Shown: positions 8,933-17,669 of the stretch, piece after piece
Layout of the letters: every line of letters begins with the position of its first letter
How positions within the stretch are numbered: the stretch's first letter is position 1
Assembly: GCA_945896675.1 (NCBI GenBank)
Contig: CAMDEM010000004.1
Location: 1 to 64,000 of the forward strand
Source: Cyanobium sp. NIES-981
GTDB lineage: Bacteria > Cyanobacteriota > Cyanobacteriia > PCC-6307 > Cyanobiaceae
DNA length: 64,000 bases
Direction: 5' to 3'
Program-made: the position numbers and the translations under genes
The notes under the pieces: model-generated
Databases searched by the model: none
Told to the model about the DNA's origin: nothing
What the model saw: only the letters and a program-made list of their open reading frames with translations

Positions 8933-11824
8933 AACAGCAGCCTCCGGTTCTGAATCCATGCGGGGCTGGAACATGAACATCGAATAGATCACGTTGCGCC
9001 GCATCTGGGTCATCATCTCGAGGAACATATCGTAGCCCTCGTTCTTGTATTCAATGAGGGGATCCTTCTGGCCGTAACCGCGCAGACCCACGGATTCGCG
9101 CAACGCCTCCATCGCCTGCAGATGCTCCCGCCAGAGGGTATCGATTTGCTGAAGGATGAAATACCGCTCGGCTTCACGCATTAAGCCCGGCCGCTGCTGG
9201 TCAACCTGGCCCTCCTTGATGTCGTAGGCATTGCGCATCTGCTCTTGCAGAAACGCCTTGAGCTCCTCCATCTGCAGGCCCTGGAGTTGATCGGGGGTGA
9301 GATCTTCCAGGAGATAGATAAATTCCTTGACCTTGGCAAGAAGATTGGCCAAATCCCACTCTTCAGGGGGTAGATCGGGATTCACGTAGGCCTCGACGAT
9401 GTCGACAATTGTTCGCTCGCCATAGCCAATGACCTGCTGCTTGAGCTCCCGGCCCTCGAGCACCCGCCGGCGCTCCACATAGACGGCCTTGCGCTGGTTG
9501 TTCATGACTTCGTCGTACTCAAACACCTGCTTACGGATGTCGTAGTAGTAGGTCTCCACCTTTTTCTGGGCCCCTTCCAAAGAGCGGGTGAGCATGCCGG
9601 ATTCGATCGGCATGTCCTCTTCCACCCGAAAGGCATTCATCAGCCCTGCCACGCGCTCGCCACCGAAAATACGCAGCAGGTTGTCTTCCAGCGAGAGGAA
9701 GAAACGGGTGCTGCCGGGGTCACCCTGGCGGCCCGCCCGGCCCCGCAACTGGTTGTCCACCCGGCGGGATTCATGGCGCTCGGTACCGATCACGTGGAGG
9801 CCGCCGGTGTCGCGCACCCGACCGTCCTCCTGGGTCACCACCACTTCATATTCCGCCTTCACCTGGGCAATGCAATCGCGCAGGGCCTGGATCTGGGGGT
9901 CGTCGGTTGGGGCCTTTTCGGCTGCCTGGGCGATGCGATCTTCCAGCTCCAGCACCGTGAGGGCCCGATCGCCCCAGGCCTTCACCAGATCCTTAGCCAG
10001 GTGGGCCAAGGCCCCATCGGCATCGCCTGAGAGGGCACAGGGGTAGAGGGCCCCAATCGCTCGGGCCTCACTGGGGGCCTTGAAGGCTGCGGCTGCAGAG
10101 GCATCAGCTCCATTGGCGCCATTGACGCCAGCAGAAAAACCGCCGCCACCTTCGCTGGAGCGCTGCAAGGGAATGGGCGGCTTGTGGCCCTCTTCCGGGC
10201 GCACCAGCTGGGGCAAGAGCACCTCACGCAACTTGAGCCGCGCCATGTAATCGCTGTTGCCGCCAAGGATGATGTCGGTGCCGCGGCCCGCCATGTTGGT
10301 GGCGATGGTGACCGCACCGGCCCGGCCGGCCTGGGCCACGATCTCGGCTTCCCGCTCCACGTTTTCCGGCTTGGCATTGAGCAGGTTGTGGGGGATTTGC
10401 TGCTCGGCCAAAAGGGCAGAGAGCAGTTCCGATTTCTCCACACTGGTGGTACCCACCAGCACCGGCCGGCCTTCCTTGTGGATGGCGGCCGTTTCATTGG
10501 CCACGGCCTGCCATTTGGCCGGCTCGGTTTTGTAGACCTGGTCGGTCCAATCGGAGCGGGAGCGCACCCGGTTGGTGGGCACGATCGTGACCTCGAGCTT
10601 GTAGGTCTTCTCAAATTCGACCTCCTCGGTTTTGGCCGTACCGGTCATGCCGGCCAGGCGTGGATAGAGCAGGAAGAAGTTTTGGTAGGTGATCGAGGCG
10701 AGGGTTTGGGTTTCCGGCTGGATCGCCAGCTCTTCCTTGGCCTCAATGGCCTGGTGCTGGCCATCACTCCAGCGACGGCCTGGCATCACCCGGCCAGTGA
10801 ATTCATCCACGATCACCGCATCAGTGCCGCGCACGATGTAGTTGACATCTTTGGTGAAAAGCTCCTTGGCCTTGAGGGCATTGTTGATGTAGTGGGCCCA
10901 GGGATCTTCGGGGTTGAACAAATCGGCCACACCCAGCATCTGCTCAGCCTTGCCATAACCCTCATCGGTGAGAGTCACATTGCGCTGCTTCTCATCAACT
11001 TCGTAGTCGCCCTCGGGGTCAATGCCGTCTTTGCCCATCTCGTCGGCCCGTTCCAGCTGGGCTGCCACTTCCGCTGCCCGCCGGTACTTCTCCTGGGGCC
11101 GCTCCACCTGGCCTGAAATGATTAAGGGGGTGCGGGCTTCATCAATCAAGATGGAATCCACCTCGTCGATCACACAGAAGTAGGGATCGCGCTGCACCAC
11201 CTCGGCGATGTCATTCGCCATGTTGTCGCGCAGATAATCGAAGCCCAGCTCAGAGTTGGTGGCGTAGGTGATGTCGCAGCCGTAGTTGGCCCTTCGGGTG
11301 GCGGGGGCCATGTCCTGCTGGATCAGGCCCACCGAGAGACCCAAAAAGCGATGCACCTGGCCCATCCACTCGGCGTCACGCCGGGCCAGGTAGTCGTTCA
11401 CCGTGACCACATGCACGCCCCGGCCTGTGAGGGCATTGAGGTAGGCCGGCAGGGTGGCCACCAGGGTTTTGCCCTCGCCGGTCTTCATTTCGGCGATCTG
11501 GCCCTCGTGCAGCACCATGCCGCCGATCAGCTGGACATCGAAGTGGCGCATGCCCAGCACCCGCTTACCCGCCTCGCGAACCACAGCAAAGGCCTGGGGC
11601 AGCAACTCATCGAGCAGGGCCTTCTCGCGGGTAGCGATCGCCGTGGCACTGCCGCCCGCTGCGGCGCCATTCGCCAGCTTCTGGCGAAATTCGCTGGTGA
11701 GCCCGCGCAGCTCCTCGTCACTGAGGGGAGCGATCTCCTCCTCGAGCAGGTTGATGTCGGAGACCAGGGGCTGGTAGCGCTTCAGCTTGCGGGCATTGGG
11801 ATCACCCAGCAGCAGCTTGAGCAT
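8924..11824 (-). CDS. secA: Preprotein translocase ATPase SecA
   Basis: SecA drives preproteins through SecYEG at the plasma and thylakoid membranes. The 966-residue protein starts at ATG 11824 ([20 protein letters not shown]); the frame is open six codons upstream. It shows the Walker A region [34 protein letters not shown], the DEVD box in [20 protein letters not shown], and motif VI region [15 protein letters not shown]. The helical scaffold and wing domains follow. An alanine/glycine-rich insert ([20 protein letters not shown] and onwards) lies after the RGTD region, about residues 545-590. The C-terminus ends [12 protein letters not shown] and lacks the zinc-binding CxC tail of E. coli SecA, which is usual in cyanobacteria. 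Confidence 0.98.
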   Translation of the reverse strand: MLKLLLGDPNARKLKRYQPLVSDINLLEEEIAPLSDEELRGLTSEFRQKLANGAAAGGSATAIATREKALLDELLPQAFAVVREAGKRVLGMRHFDVQLIGGMVLHEGQIAEMKTGEGKTLVATLPAYLNALTGRGVHVVTVNDYLARRDAEWMGQVHRFLGLSVGLIQQDMAPATRRANYGCDITYATNSELGFDYLRDNMANDIAEVVQRDPYFCVIDEVDSILIDEARTPLIISGQVERPQEKYRRAAEVAAQLERADEMGKDGIDPEGDYEVDEKQRNVTLTDEGYGKAEQMLGVADLFNPEDPWAHYINNALKAKELFTKDVNYIVRGTDAVIVDEFTGRVMPGRRWSDGQHQAIEAKEELAIQPETQTLASITYQNFFLLYPRLAGMTGTAKTEEVEFEKTYKLEVTIVPTNRVRSRSDWTDQVYKTEPAKWQAVANETAAIHKEGRPVLVGTTSVEKSELLSALLAEQQIPHNLLNAKPENVEREAEIVAQAGRAGAVTIATNMAGRGTDIILGGNSDYMARLKLREVLLPQLVRPEEGHKPPIPLQRSSEGGGGFSAGVNGANGADASAAAAFKAPSEARAIGALYPCALSGDADGALAHLAKDLVKAWGDRALTVLELEDRIAQAAEKAPTDDPQIQALRDCIAQVKAEYEVVVTQEDGRVRDTGGLHVIGTERHESRRVDNQLRGRAGRQGDPGSTRFFLSLEDNLLRIFGGERVAGLMNAFRVEEDMPIESGMLTRSLEGAQKKVETYYYDIRKQVFEYDEVMNNQRKAVYVERRRVLEGRELKQQVIGYGERTIVDIVEAYVNPDLPPEEWDLANLLAKVKEFIYLLEDLTPDQLQGLQMEELKAFLQEQMRNAYDIKEGQVDQQRPGLMREAERYFILQQIDTLWREHLQAMEALRESVGLRGYGQKDPLIEYKNEGYDMFLEMMTQMRRNVIYSMFMFQPRMDSEPEAAVLS

Positions 11825-11926
11825 GGGAAAACGGCCTACCAAACCTGTATCGGCAGCCTACTGAAGCCGGATTCCGGCCGGGCAGAATAATGACGATGCA
11901 GGGTATGGGCCTTGATCGGGGATGCC

Positions 11927-12370
11927 ATGGCCAACGCTGAAGCCATCTCGGTGATCTGCCATGGGCCAGGGGCTTGGCGGCTACAGCTACAACCAAGGGG
12001 CCTGCACAAGCTGCAGCAGTTGCTAGATCGGCACAGCTTTTGGGCCCAGGGCCGGAGCCGCAAAGCCCTCAGTCAGATGCTTCAGGGCAGCCAAGCCGTC
12101 GTCAGCAGCTGGCAGGGTGGGGCCTTGATCGGCTTTGGCCGGGCCACCAGCGACGGCCTTTATCGGGCCGTGCTCTGGGACGTGGTGGTGGATAGCAACC
12201 ACCAGGGCCAGGGGCTTGGCCGCCGCATCGTGGAAACCCTGCTGCAAGCCCCAGCCCTGAGACACGTGGAACGTACCTATCTGATGACCACCAACAGCTC
12301 AGGCTTCTACAGCCAATTGGGCTTTGAACCCATGGGGAATCAGCAGCTCATGCTGCGCAAAAGCAGCTAG
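11927..12370 (+). CDS. GNAT-family N-acetyltransferase
   Basis: A 147-residue acetyltransferase of the GNAT fold. The acetyl-CoA pyrophosphate loop is seen in WDVVVDSNHQGQGLGRRIVE (Q/R-x-x-G-x-G/A pattern). Strand beta 4 precedes it (ALIGFGRATSDGLYRAVLWD) and the C-terminal NSSGFYSQLGFEPMGNQQLM is typical. The substrate is unknown. ATG 11927 is preferred, with GGGG just upstream; a TTG at 11912 would add five residues. It is divergent from secA and converges with the tRNA-Gly gene. Confidence 0.88.
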   Translation: MANAEAISVICHGPGAWRLQLQPRGLHKLQQLLDRHSFWAQGRSRKALSQMLQGSQAVVSSWQGGALIGFGRATSDGLYRAVLWDVVVDSNHQGQGLGRRIVETLLQAPALRHVERTYLMTTNSSGFYSQLGFEPMGNQQLMLRKSS

Positions 12371-12404
12371 CTGATTTCCCTTTAGACGAGACAGGACTAA
12401 ATCA

Positions 12405-12476
12405 AGCGGATGAAGAGATTCGAACTCTCGACCCTCTCCTTGGCAAGGAGATGCTCTACCACTGAGCTACATCCGC
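12405..12476 (-). tRNA. trnG: tRNA-Gly(GCC)
   Basis: A full cloverleaf is seen on the minus strand. The acceptor GCGGATG pairs with CATCCGC, the D arm contains GCTCAGTGGTAGAGC, the anticodon stem is CTCCT/AGGAG-like with loop TTGCCAA (anticodon GCC), and the T arm contains GTTCGAATC. The discriminator base is T, as expected for glycine tRNA. CCA is not encoded. Confidence 0.97.
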
Positions 12477-12539
12477 ATGCCGGCCAGAACAGACGTTCCT
12501 TGCCGACCCCTTGAGCTTGCATCACGGGGGTGCCCTCGG

Positions 12540-13655
12540 TCAAATCGCTGCTAAGCCAATCCGCTCGCCCTGGTAGCCGGCACGCGCGCACACCGTCTGG
12601 CACCAAGGCAGATGGTCCAGATACCAGTCGACCGTGGCCGCCAAACCCTGCTCAAAATTGTGGCGCGGCTGCCAACCCAGCTCGGTACTGATCTTCGTGG
12701 GATCAATCGCATAGCGCCGGTCGTGGCCAGGCCGATCGGCCACGGGGGTGATCAGCCGGGCATGGGGGGATCCAGCCGGCAGCCGCTGATCGAGCAGGGT
12801 ACAGATCGCCTCCACCACCTGCTTGTTGGACCTTTCTCCATGGCCCCCCACGCAATAGCTCTCACCCACGGTTCCCCGGGATGCCGCCAAGAGCAGGGCC
12901 TCGACGTGGTCTTCCACGAAGAGCCAATCGCGCACGTTGGCCCCATCGCCATAAAGCGGTATCGGCTCGCCCGCCACCGCCTTAAGGATCACCACCGGGA
13001 TCAACTTCTCGGGGAACTGCCAGGGGCCGTAATTGTTGGAGCAATTCGTGAGCACCACCGGCAGGCCGTAGGTGTGGTGCCAGGCGCTCACCAGGTGGTC
13101 GCTGGCGGCCTTGCTGGCCGAATAGGGCGAGCGGGGGTCGTAGGGGGTGGTTTCACAGAAGCGGCCCGTTTTGCCCAGGGAACCAAACACCTCATCGGTA
13201 CTGATGTGGTGAAAGCGAAAACCCTCGCGCCGTTCACCAGCCAATCCATCCCAATGGGCCCGTACCGCCTGGAGCAGGTTGAAGGTGCCCGTCACATTGC
13301 TCTCGATAAAGGCCCCTGGGCCATCGATTGAGCGGTCCACATGGCTTTCAGCGGCCAAGTGCATGACCATATCTGGATCGGCCTGGCGCACCGCAGCAGC
13401 GGTGGCCATCGCATCGGTGAGGTCGACCCGGAGCAAGGTATGGCGCTCGGCGGCCTGCGGCAGCGCCTTGATGCTTGTGAGGTCACTGGCATAGCCGCAG
13501 CGATCGAGGTTGAACACCACCGCACTGCTTTGGCCCAACAAGCGGCGCACCACGGCACCGCCAATAAAACCCGCACCACCGGTCACCAAGATGCGGTGCC
13601 TTTGGCCCAGCAGGGCAGGCAGATCGGTGCTCGGCTCAGGCATCAGATCGGTCAT
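12540..13655 (-). CDS. rfbB: dTDP-glucose 4,6-dehydratase
   Basis: RfbB (RmlB) converts dTDP-glucose to dTDP-4-keto-6-deoxyglucose, the second step of dTDP-rhamnose synthesis. The 371-residue extended SDR has the NAD-binding ILVTGGAGFIGGAVVRRLL, HLAAESHVDRSIDGP, the catalytic HISTDEVFGSLG and the Tyr-Lys pair in SPYSASKAASDHLV. NNYGPWQFPEKLIP and YAIDPTKISTELGWQP further identify the family. I place the start at ATG 13655 (MTDLMPEPSTDL); a GTG at 13691 right after the rfbD stop is an alternative. It is the last gene of a five-gene minus-strand run with ribH, rfbA, rfbC and rfbD. Confidence 0.95.
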   Translation of the reverse strand: MTDLMPEPSTDLPALLGQRHRILVTGGAGFIGGAVVRRLLGQSSAVVFNLDRCGYASDLTSIKALPQAAERHTLLRVDLTDAMATAAAVRQADPDMVMHLAAESHVDRSIDGPGAFIESNVTGTFNLLQAVRAHWDGLAGERREGFRFHHISTDEVFGSLGKTGRFCETTPYDPRSPYSASKAASDHLVSAWHHTYGLPVVLTNCSNNYGPWQFPEKLIPVVILKAVAGEPIPLYGDGANVRDWLFVEDHVEALLLAASRGTVGESYCVGGHGERSNKQVVEAICTLLDQRLPAGSPHARLITPVADRPGHDRRYAIDPTKISTELGWQPRHNFEQGLAATVDWYLDHLPWCQTVCARAGYQGERIGLAAI

Positions 13656-13691
13656 CACAGGATGGAGAAATGCGGAATCAATGGAGCCCAC

Positions 13692-14597
13692 TCACCCCAG
13701 GCTGGCGAGCACCTGGGCCAGGGCCGCTCGCCAGTGGATGGGCTTGAGCCCCAGGGCCGCCCGACTGGCGGTGCAATCCAGAAGGGAATAGCTGGGGCGC
13801 TTGGCCGGGGTGGGGTAATCGGCGGTGCTAATCGGAGTCACCTGGGCTGCCCGTTCCAATAGGCCGCTGGTCACACCCAATTCACCAATCGCCAAGGCGA
13901 AGTCGTACCAGCTTGCTGCCCCAGCATCGCTGTGGTGCAGGATCCGCGGCTGTTCAGATCGGGGCTCATCGGGGGAAGCGCCGATGCCCAGGGCCCGCCA
14001 ACAAGCCACCGCCAAGGTGGTGGTGGCGGTGGGACAGCCCACCTGATCAGCAACCACCCCCAGGGGCTCACCAGCAGCAGCCTTAAGGGCATGCAGCTTG
14101 AGCATGGTGAGGCAAAAGTTCTGGCCCACCGGGCCATAGACCCAGCTCGTTCGCAGCACCCGGCCGCCCGATAGCGCCAGGGCTGCCTGCTCTCCGGCCG
14201 CCTTACTGGCGCCATAGATCCCCAAGGGTTGGACAGGTTGATCGGGCCTGTAGGGGGAGCCTTGCTGACCAGCAAACACAAAATCCGTGCTCACCTGCAG
14301 CAGCCGGCCACCGGTTTCGGCAAGGGCTTCTACAAAGGCCGCCGGTGCTCCAGCGTTCACGGCTTGGGCCAGTTCCGGCTCGCTCTCAGCGCGATCCACG
14401 GCCGTGTAAGCCCCAGCATTCAGCACCCAATCAGGCTTCAGCTCCCGCACAAGACTGGTGCAGGCCTTGGCATCGGCCAAATCCAACCCTTGGCGCGTTA
14501 AAGCGATGAGCTCAATGGCCTGGGGCGCCGAGGCTTGCAGCGCCTGGCCCAACTGCCCCGCAGCTCCAGTCACCACGACGCGCAAGCCGCTACTCAT
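13692..14597 (-). CDS. rfbD: dTDP-4-dehydrorhamnose reductase
   Basis: RfbD (RmlD) reduces dTDP-4-keto-rhamnose to dTDP-L-rhamnose, the last step of the pathway. The 301-residue SDR starts MSSGLRVVVTGAAGQLGQAL. It has WVLNAGAYTAVDRAESEPEL, the active-site LQVSTDFVFAG and YGASKAAGEQAAL, and a C-terminal RPSYSLLDCTASRAALGLKP. Start ATG 14597 overlaps the rfbC stop by eight bases, which suggests coupled translation. The frame is open further upstream, but that stretch lies within rfbC. Confidence 0.95.
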   Translation of the reverse strand: MSSGLRVVVTGAAGQLGQALQASAPQAIELIALTRQGLDLADAKACTSLVRELKPDWVLNAGAYTAVDRAESEPELAQAVNAGAPAAFVEALAETGGRLLQVSTDFVFAGQQGSPYRPDQPVQPLGIYGASKAAGEQAALALSGGRVLRTSWVYGPVGQNFCLTMLKLHALKAAAGEPLGVVADQVGCPTATTTLAVACWRALGIGASPDEPRSEQPRILHHSDAGAASWYDFALAIGELGVTSGLLERAAQVTPISTADYPTPAKRPSYSLLDCTASRAALGLKPIHWRAALAQVLASLG

Positions 14598-15207
14598 CTG
14601 AAAGGTCCGCCGCTTGGGCATCCGCCAACCAGGGGGCAGCAGCATCCTTCTCAGCCAGCAGCGGTTCGATCCCGCCAAGGGAATCCAACGGCCAGGCAAT
14701 GGCCACCTGCGGGTCATCCCAGCGAATCGCCCGCTCGCACTCTTGGCTCCAAAAATCAGTGGTTTTGTAGAGCACTTCTGCGTGCTCACTCAGGGTGAGA
14801 AAACCGTGGGCAAAACCCTCTGGAACCCACAGCTGCTGGTGGTTTTCGCTGCTCAGCACCGCCCCCACCCATTGGCCAAAGGTGGGCGAACTGCGCCGGA
14901 TATCCACCGCCACATCAAAGATGTCGCCAAGGATGCAGCGCACCAACTTGCCCTGGGTATGGGGCGGCAGTTGGTAGTGCAGGCCGCGCAGCACCCCGCG
15001 GCTGGAGCGGGAGTGGTTGTCTTGCACAAACCCCGGAGCTCGCTCCAAAGGCAAGCCAAGGGCCGTGGCAAAGCTGCGCTGGTTCCAGCTCTCAAAGAAA
15101 AAGCCCCGATCATCACCAAACACCCGTGGGGTCAGCAGCAAGGGCAGCTGGTGGCGATCGCCTGCCAAAGGAATGCCGGCGCTGGTGAGCAAACCTTCGG
15201 CCTGCAT
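14590..15207 (-). CDS. rfbC: dTDP-4-dehydrorhamnose 3,5-epimerase
   Basis: RfbC (RmlC) is a cupin enzyme that epimerises dTDP-4-keto-6-deoxyglucose at C3 and C5. The 205-residue protein has PRVFGDDRGFFFESWNQRSF, the catalytic-His region FVQDNHSRSSRGVLRGLHYQ, DVAVDIRRSSPTFGQWVGA and WVPEGFAHGFLTLSEHAEVL with the active-site Tyr following in VLYKTTDFW. Length is normal with a short C-terminal extension. Its ATG shares one base with the rfbA stop (TAATG). Confidence 0.95.
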   Translation of the reverse strand: MQAEGLLTSAGIPLAGDRHQLPLLLTPRVFGDDRGFFFESWNQRSFATALGLPLERAPGFVQDNHSRSSRGVLRGLHYQLPPHTQGKLVRCILGDIFDVAVDIRRSSPTFGQWVGAVLSSENHQQLWVPEGFAHGFLTLSEHAEVLYKTTDFWSQECERAIRWDDPQVAIAWPLDSLGGIEPLLAEKDAAAPWLADAQAADLSDE

Positions 15208-16082
15208 TACGCCAGCTCCAGCAATTGCAACAGATAATCGCCATAGCCACTCTTGCGCAGCGGTGCAGCGAGAGCTTCCAGCTCGGATCCGGCAATCCAG
15301 CCCATCCGCCAGGCCACTTCCTCGGGGCAGCCCACCTTGAGGCCCTGCCGGTGCTCGAGCGTGCGGATGTAACTGCCGGCCTCGTGCAGGGAATCGCAGG
15401 TGCCCGTATCCAGCCAGGCCATGCCGCGGCCCATCAATTCCACCTGCAGCAACCCTTCGTCCAAATACTGGCGATTCAGATCGGTGATCTCCAGCTCTCC
15501 CCTTGCAGATGGCTGCACGCGCCTGGCCCGCTCCACGACGGAGGCGTCATAGAAGTAGAGGCCTGTAACGGCGTAGCGACTCTTGGGCTTGGCCGGCTTT
15601 TCTTCCAGGCTCAGCACCTTGCCATCGGCATCGAACTCCACCACCCCATAGCGCTCGGGATCCCGCACGCCATAGGCAAACACCGTGGCCCCCGCTTGCC
15701 CCCCATTGAGGCCCTGGAGCTGGGGTGAGAGGTCGTGGCCATGGAAGAGGTTGTCGCCCAGCACCAGGGCAGCCGGCGCACCAGCAAGAAAATCGGCCCC
15801 AATCAAAAAGGCCTGGGCCAGGCCGTCGGGGCTGGGCTGCACCGCATAGGAAATCGCCATGCCCCAGGCCGATCCATCACCCAGCAGCCGCTGAAAGGCG
15901 GGTTGGTCCACCGGGGTGGTGATAATCAACACCTCCCGAATCCCCGCCAGCATCAAGGTGCTGAGGGGGTAATAAATCATCGGCTTGTCGTACACCGGCA
16001 GCAGCTGTTTGCTCACCGCCTGGGTGATCGGATGGAGCCGGGTGCCGCTACCTCCGGCCAGGATGATTCCCTTTCGGCTCAC
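15207..16082 (-). CDS. rfbA: Glucose-1-phosphate thymidylyltransferase
   Basis: RfbA (RmlA) makes dTDP-glucose from dTTP and glucose-1-phosphate, the first step towards dTDP-rhamnose for surface polysaccharide. The 291-residue nucleotidyltransferase has the [20 protein letters not shown] signature, [52 protein letters not shown] and the sugar-binding [18 protein letters not shown]. The start is GTG at 16082, overlapping the ribH stop (GTGA), so it is coupled to ribH. Confidence 0.95.
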   Translation of the reverse strand: MSRKGIILAGGSGTRLHPITQAVSKQLLPVYDKPMIYYPLSTLMLAGIREVLIITTPVDQPAFQRLLGDGSAWGMAISYAVQPSPDGLAQAFLIGADFLAGAPAALVLGDNLFHGHDLSPQLQGLNGGQAGATVFAYGVRDPERYGVVEFDADGKVLSLEEKPAKPKSRYAVTGLYFYDASVVERARRVQPSARGELEITDLNRQYLDEGLLQVELMGRGMAWLDTGTCDSLHEAGSYIRTLEHRQGLKVGCPEEVAWRMGWIAGSELEALAAPLRKSGYGDYLLQLLELA

Positions 16083-16567
16083 TGGGCTCGTAAGGGCAGG
16101 GCCTTCATCAGGCTGCCCATCTCGATGGCCTGCATGCCATAGCTCCAGCCCAAGTTGCTCTTGATGCCGGCCCGCTCCAGGGCCTGCTGCATGGTGTCGG
16201 TGGTGAGCACCCCAAAAATCACGGGCACGCCGCTATCGCGGGATACGGCTGCCACCCCCTTGCTCACTTCAGCCACCACCACATCGAAATGGGGGGTATC
16301 GCCGCGGATCACGGCACCCAGGGTGATCACCACTTGATAACGGCCGCTAGCCGCCATCCGCTGGGCCACCAGGGGAATCTCAAAGCTGCCGGGCACCCAG
16401 GCCACATCCAGCTGGCTGCTGGCTTCTCCGGTGTCAATGCCATGGCGCGATAGGCAATCGAGGCAGCCACTCAGGAGCTTGGCTGTCACCAAATCGTTGA
16501 AGCGGGCCACCACCACGCCTATCCGCAGGCTGGCTGCATCCGTAAACCGTCCTTCAAAGGTGGCCAC
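16079..16567 (-). CDS. ribH: 6,7-dimethyl-8-ribityllumazine synthase
   Basis: RibH condenses the ribitylaminouracil intermediate with dihydroxybutanone phosphate, the penultimate step of riboflavin synthesis, usually as an icosahedral 60-mer or a pentamer. The 162-residue protein has [20 protein letters not shown], the substrate loop [35 protein letters not shown] with the catalytic His, and [20 protein letters not shown]. The start is GTG 16567. It leads the rfb genes with a GTGA overlap; riboflavin and rhamnose synthesis have no obvious link, so this is probably transcriptional convenience. Confidence 0.95.
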   Translation of the reverse strand: MATFEGRFTDAASLRIGVVVARFNDLVTAKLLSGCLDCLSRHGIDTGEASSQLDVAWVPGSFEIPLVAQRMAASGRYQVVITLGAVIRGDTPHFDVVVAEVSKGVAAVSRDSGVPVIFGVLTTDTMQQALERAGIKSNLGWSYGMQAIEMGSLMKALPLRAQ

Positions 16568-16630
16568 GTCTTGGCTGCATCGTTGTGGTTCAGCCTACGC
16601 AGGCTGGCGACCAAGCCCTTTCAGCGGGCC

Positions 16631-16819
16631 CTAAACCACAAAGAAGCTGACGCCCCAGTTGAGCAGCACCAGGGCCACCCAGGCGATGCCGCCCAGCAGG
16701 ATCAGGCGGTTGGAGCGGCCGGAATCTTCGCTGCTGGCGTAGAGCACCGGCACCGCCACGATCAACGCAAACGACATCACCACCAGGGCCAAAACGGTGA
16801 GGGTGTTGAGGATCTGCAT
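16631..16819 (-). CDS. psbZ: Photosystem II reaction centre protein Z
   Basis: PsbZ (Ycf9) is a two-helix thylakoid subunit at the edge of the photosystem II core, near CP43. The 62-residue protein begins [20 protein letters not shown], the first membrane helix. A short loop [10 protein letters not shown] is followed by the second helix [20 protein letters not shown], and the end is FFVV. Length and both helices match the family exactly. This is the clearest proof that the organism is an oxygenic phototroph. Confidence 0.96.
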   Translation of the reverse strand: MQILNTLTVLALVVMSFALIVAVPVLYASSEDSGRSNRLILLGGIAWVALVLLNWGVSFFVV

Positions 16820-16936
16820 GGTGGGTGCGGCGAGTGGCCAGGGGCCAATTCAGGCAGTTTGCGGATTCTCACACGACGGCCCGGCACTGTTGGCCGCTGG
16901 CGCGGGCTTCCTTCACAAGTTGTGGGCATACGTTGC

Positions 16937-16954
16937 GGGGGCCATCGATGCCCC
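16937..16954. promoter_or_regulatory. Palindromic element upstream of the vapBC pair
   Basis: GGGGGCCATCGATGCCCC contains a symmetric CATCGATG core with G/C arms, about 50 bases before the antitoxin start. Antitoxins of this class bind palindromes in their own promoter, so this is a candidate operator; the evidence is position and symmetry only. Confidence 0.3.
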
Positions 16955-17002
16955 ATCCGACCTACCCTGACAAGATCGATAGGCAAAGGTCGCGCGGCGC
17001 CC

Positions 17003-17206
17003 ATGGAATCCACCACCATTTCCTCGAAGTACCAAGTGGTGCTGCCCAAGGCTGTGCGGGAGCGCTACCAGCTCAAGCCCGGTCAAACCTTGCAGCTGAT
17101 TTCCCTGGCGGACAGGATTGAGCTGGTGCCATTGCACCCCCCAGCGGCCCTGCGCGGATTTCTCAAAGGGGGCAACAGCTTTGAGCGGGAGCCCGATCGG
17201 CTGTGA
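17003..17206 (+). CDS. AbrB/VapB-type antitoxin
   Basis: A 67-residue protein with a SpoVT-AbrB swapped-hairpin DNA-binding domain at residues 3-45: STTISSKYQVVLPKAVRERY, then LKPGQTLQLISLADRIELVP. The C-terminal tail (HPPAALRGFLKGGNSFERE) is the usual toxin-binding extension. It would bind and neutralise the PIN toxin and repress the pair. Start ATG 17003. The stop overlaps the toxin's GTG (GTGA), so translation is coupled. The frame is open far upstream, but without coding features. Confidence 0.88.
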   Translation: MESTTISSKYQVVLPKAVRERYQLKPGQTLQLISLADRIELVPLHPPAALRGFLKGGNSFEREPDRL

Positions 17207-17622
17207 GCTCGCCTGTGAGCCCTGCCCCTGCCACCCCCTTAAAGGTGGTGGATTCCTCTGGCTGGATTGAGTTCTTCACCGATGGGCCCCAGGCCAACGA
17301 CTTCGCCCCTGCCATTGAGGCCCCATCCCAGCTAATCGTGCCCTCCTTGAGCCTGCTGGAAGTGTTCAAGTGGGTGCTCAGGGAGCACGGAGAAAACGCC
17401 GCCATCCAGGCCACAGCCCTCATGCAACGGGGCCACGTGGTTGAGCTCAGCGCCCAACTCGCGCTTGAAGCCGCCCAATTGGGCTTGGCCCACCACTTGC
17501 CCATGGCCGACAGCGTGATCTTGGCCACCGCCAGGCGGCACAAAGCCCGCTTGCTGACCCTGGACAGCGACTTCGCCAACCTCAGCGATGTGGTGTGGAT
17601 TGCCAAGAAACCCAAGGGCTGA
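17203..17622 (+). CDS. VapC-type PIN-domain toxin
   Basis: A 139-residue PIN-domain ribonuclease. All four acidic metal ligands are visible: D17 in VVDSSGWIEFF, E53 in SLLEVFKW, D103 in LPMADSVILATA, and D121/D123 in LLTLDSDFANL. VapC toxins typically cut initiator tRNA or 23S rRNA; the target here is unknown. The start is GTG 17203, overlapping the antitoxin stop. The complete active site suggests a working toxin. mutS follows 47 bases later on the same strand. Confidence 0.9.
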   Translation: MSSPVSPAPATPLKVVDSSGWIEFFTDGPQANDFAPAIEAPSQLIVPSLSLLEVFKWVLREHGENAAIQATALMQRGHVVELSAQLALEAAQLGLAHHLPMADSVILATARRHKARLLTLDSDFANLSDVVWIAKKPKG

Positions 17623-17669
17623 TGGGCCCCATTCCCCCCCTACGATCAGCCCCTTGATGCCCCCCAGCC

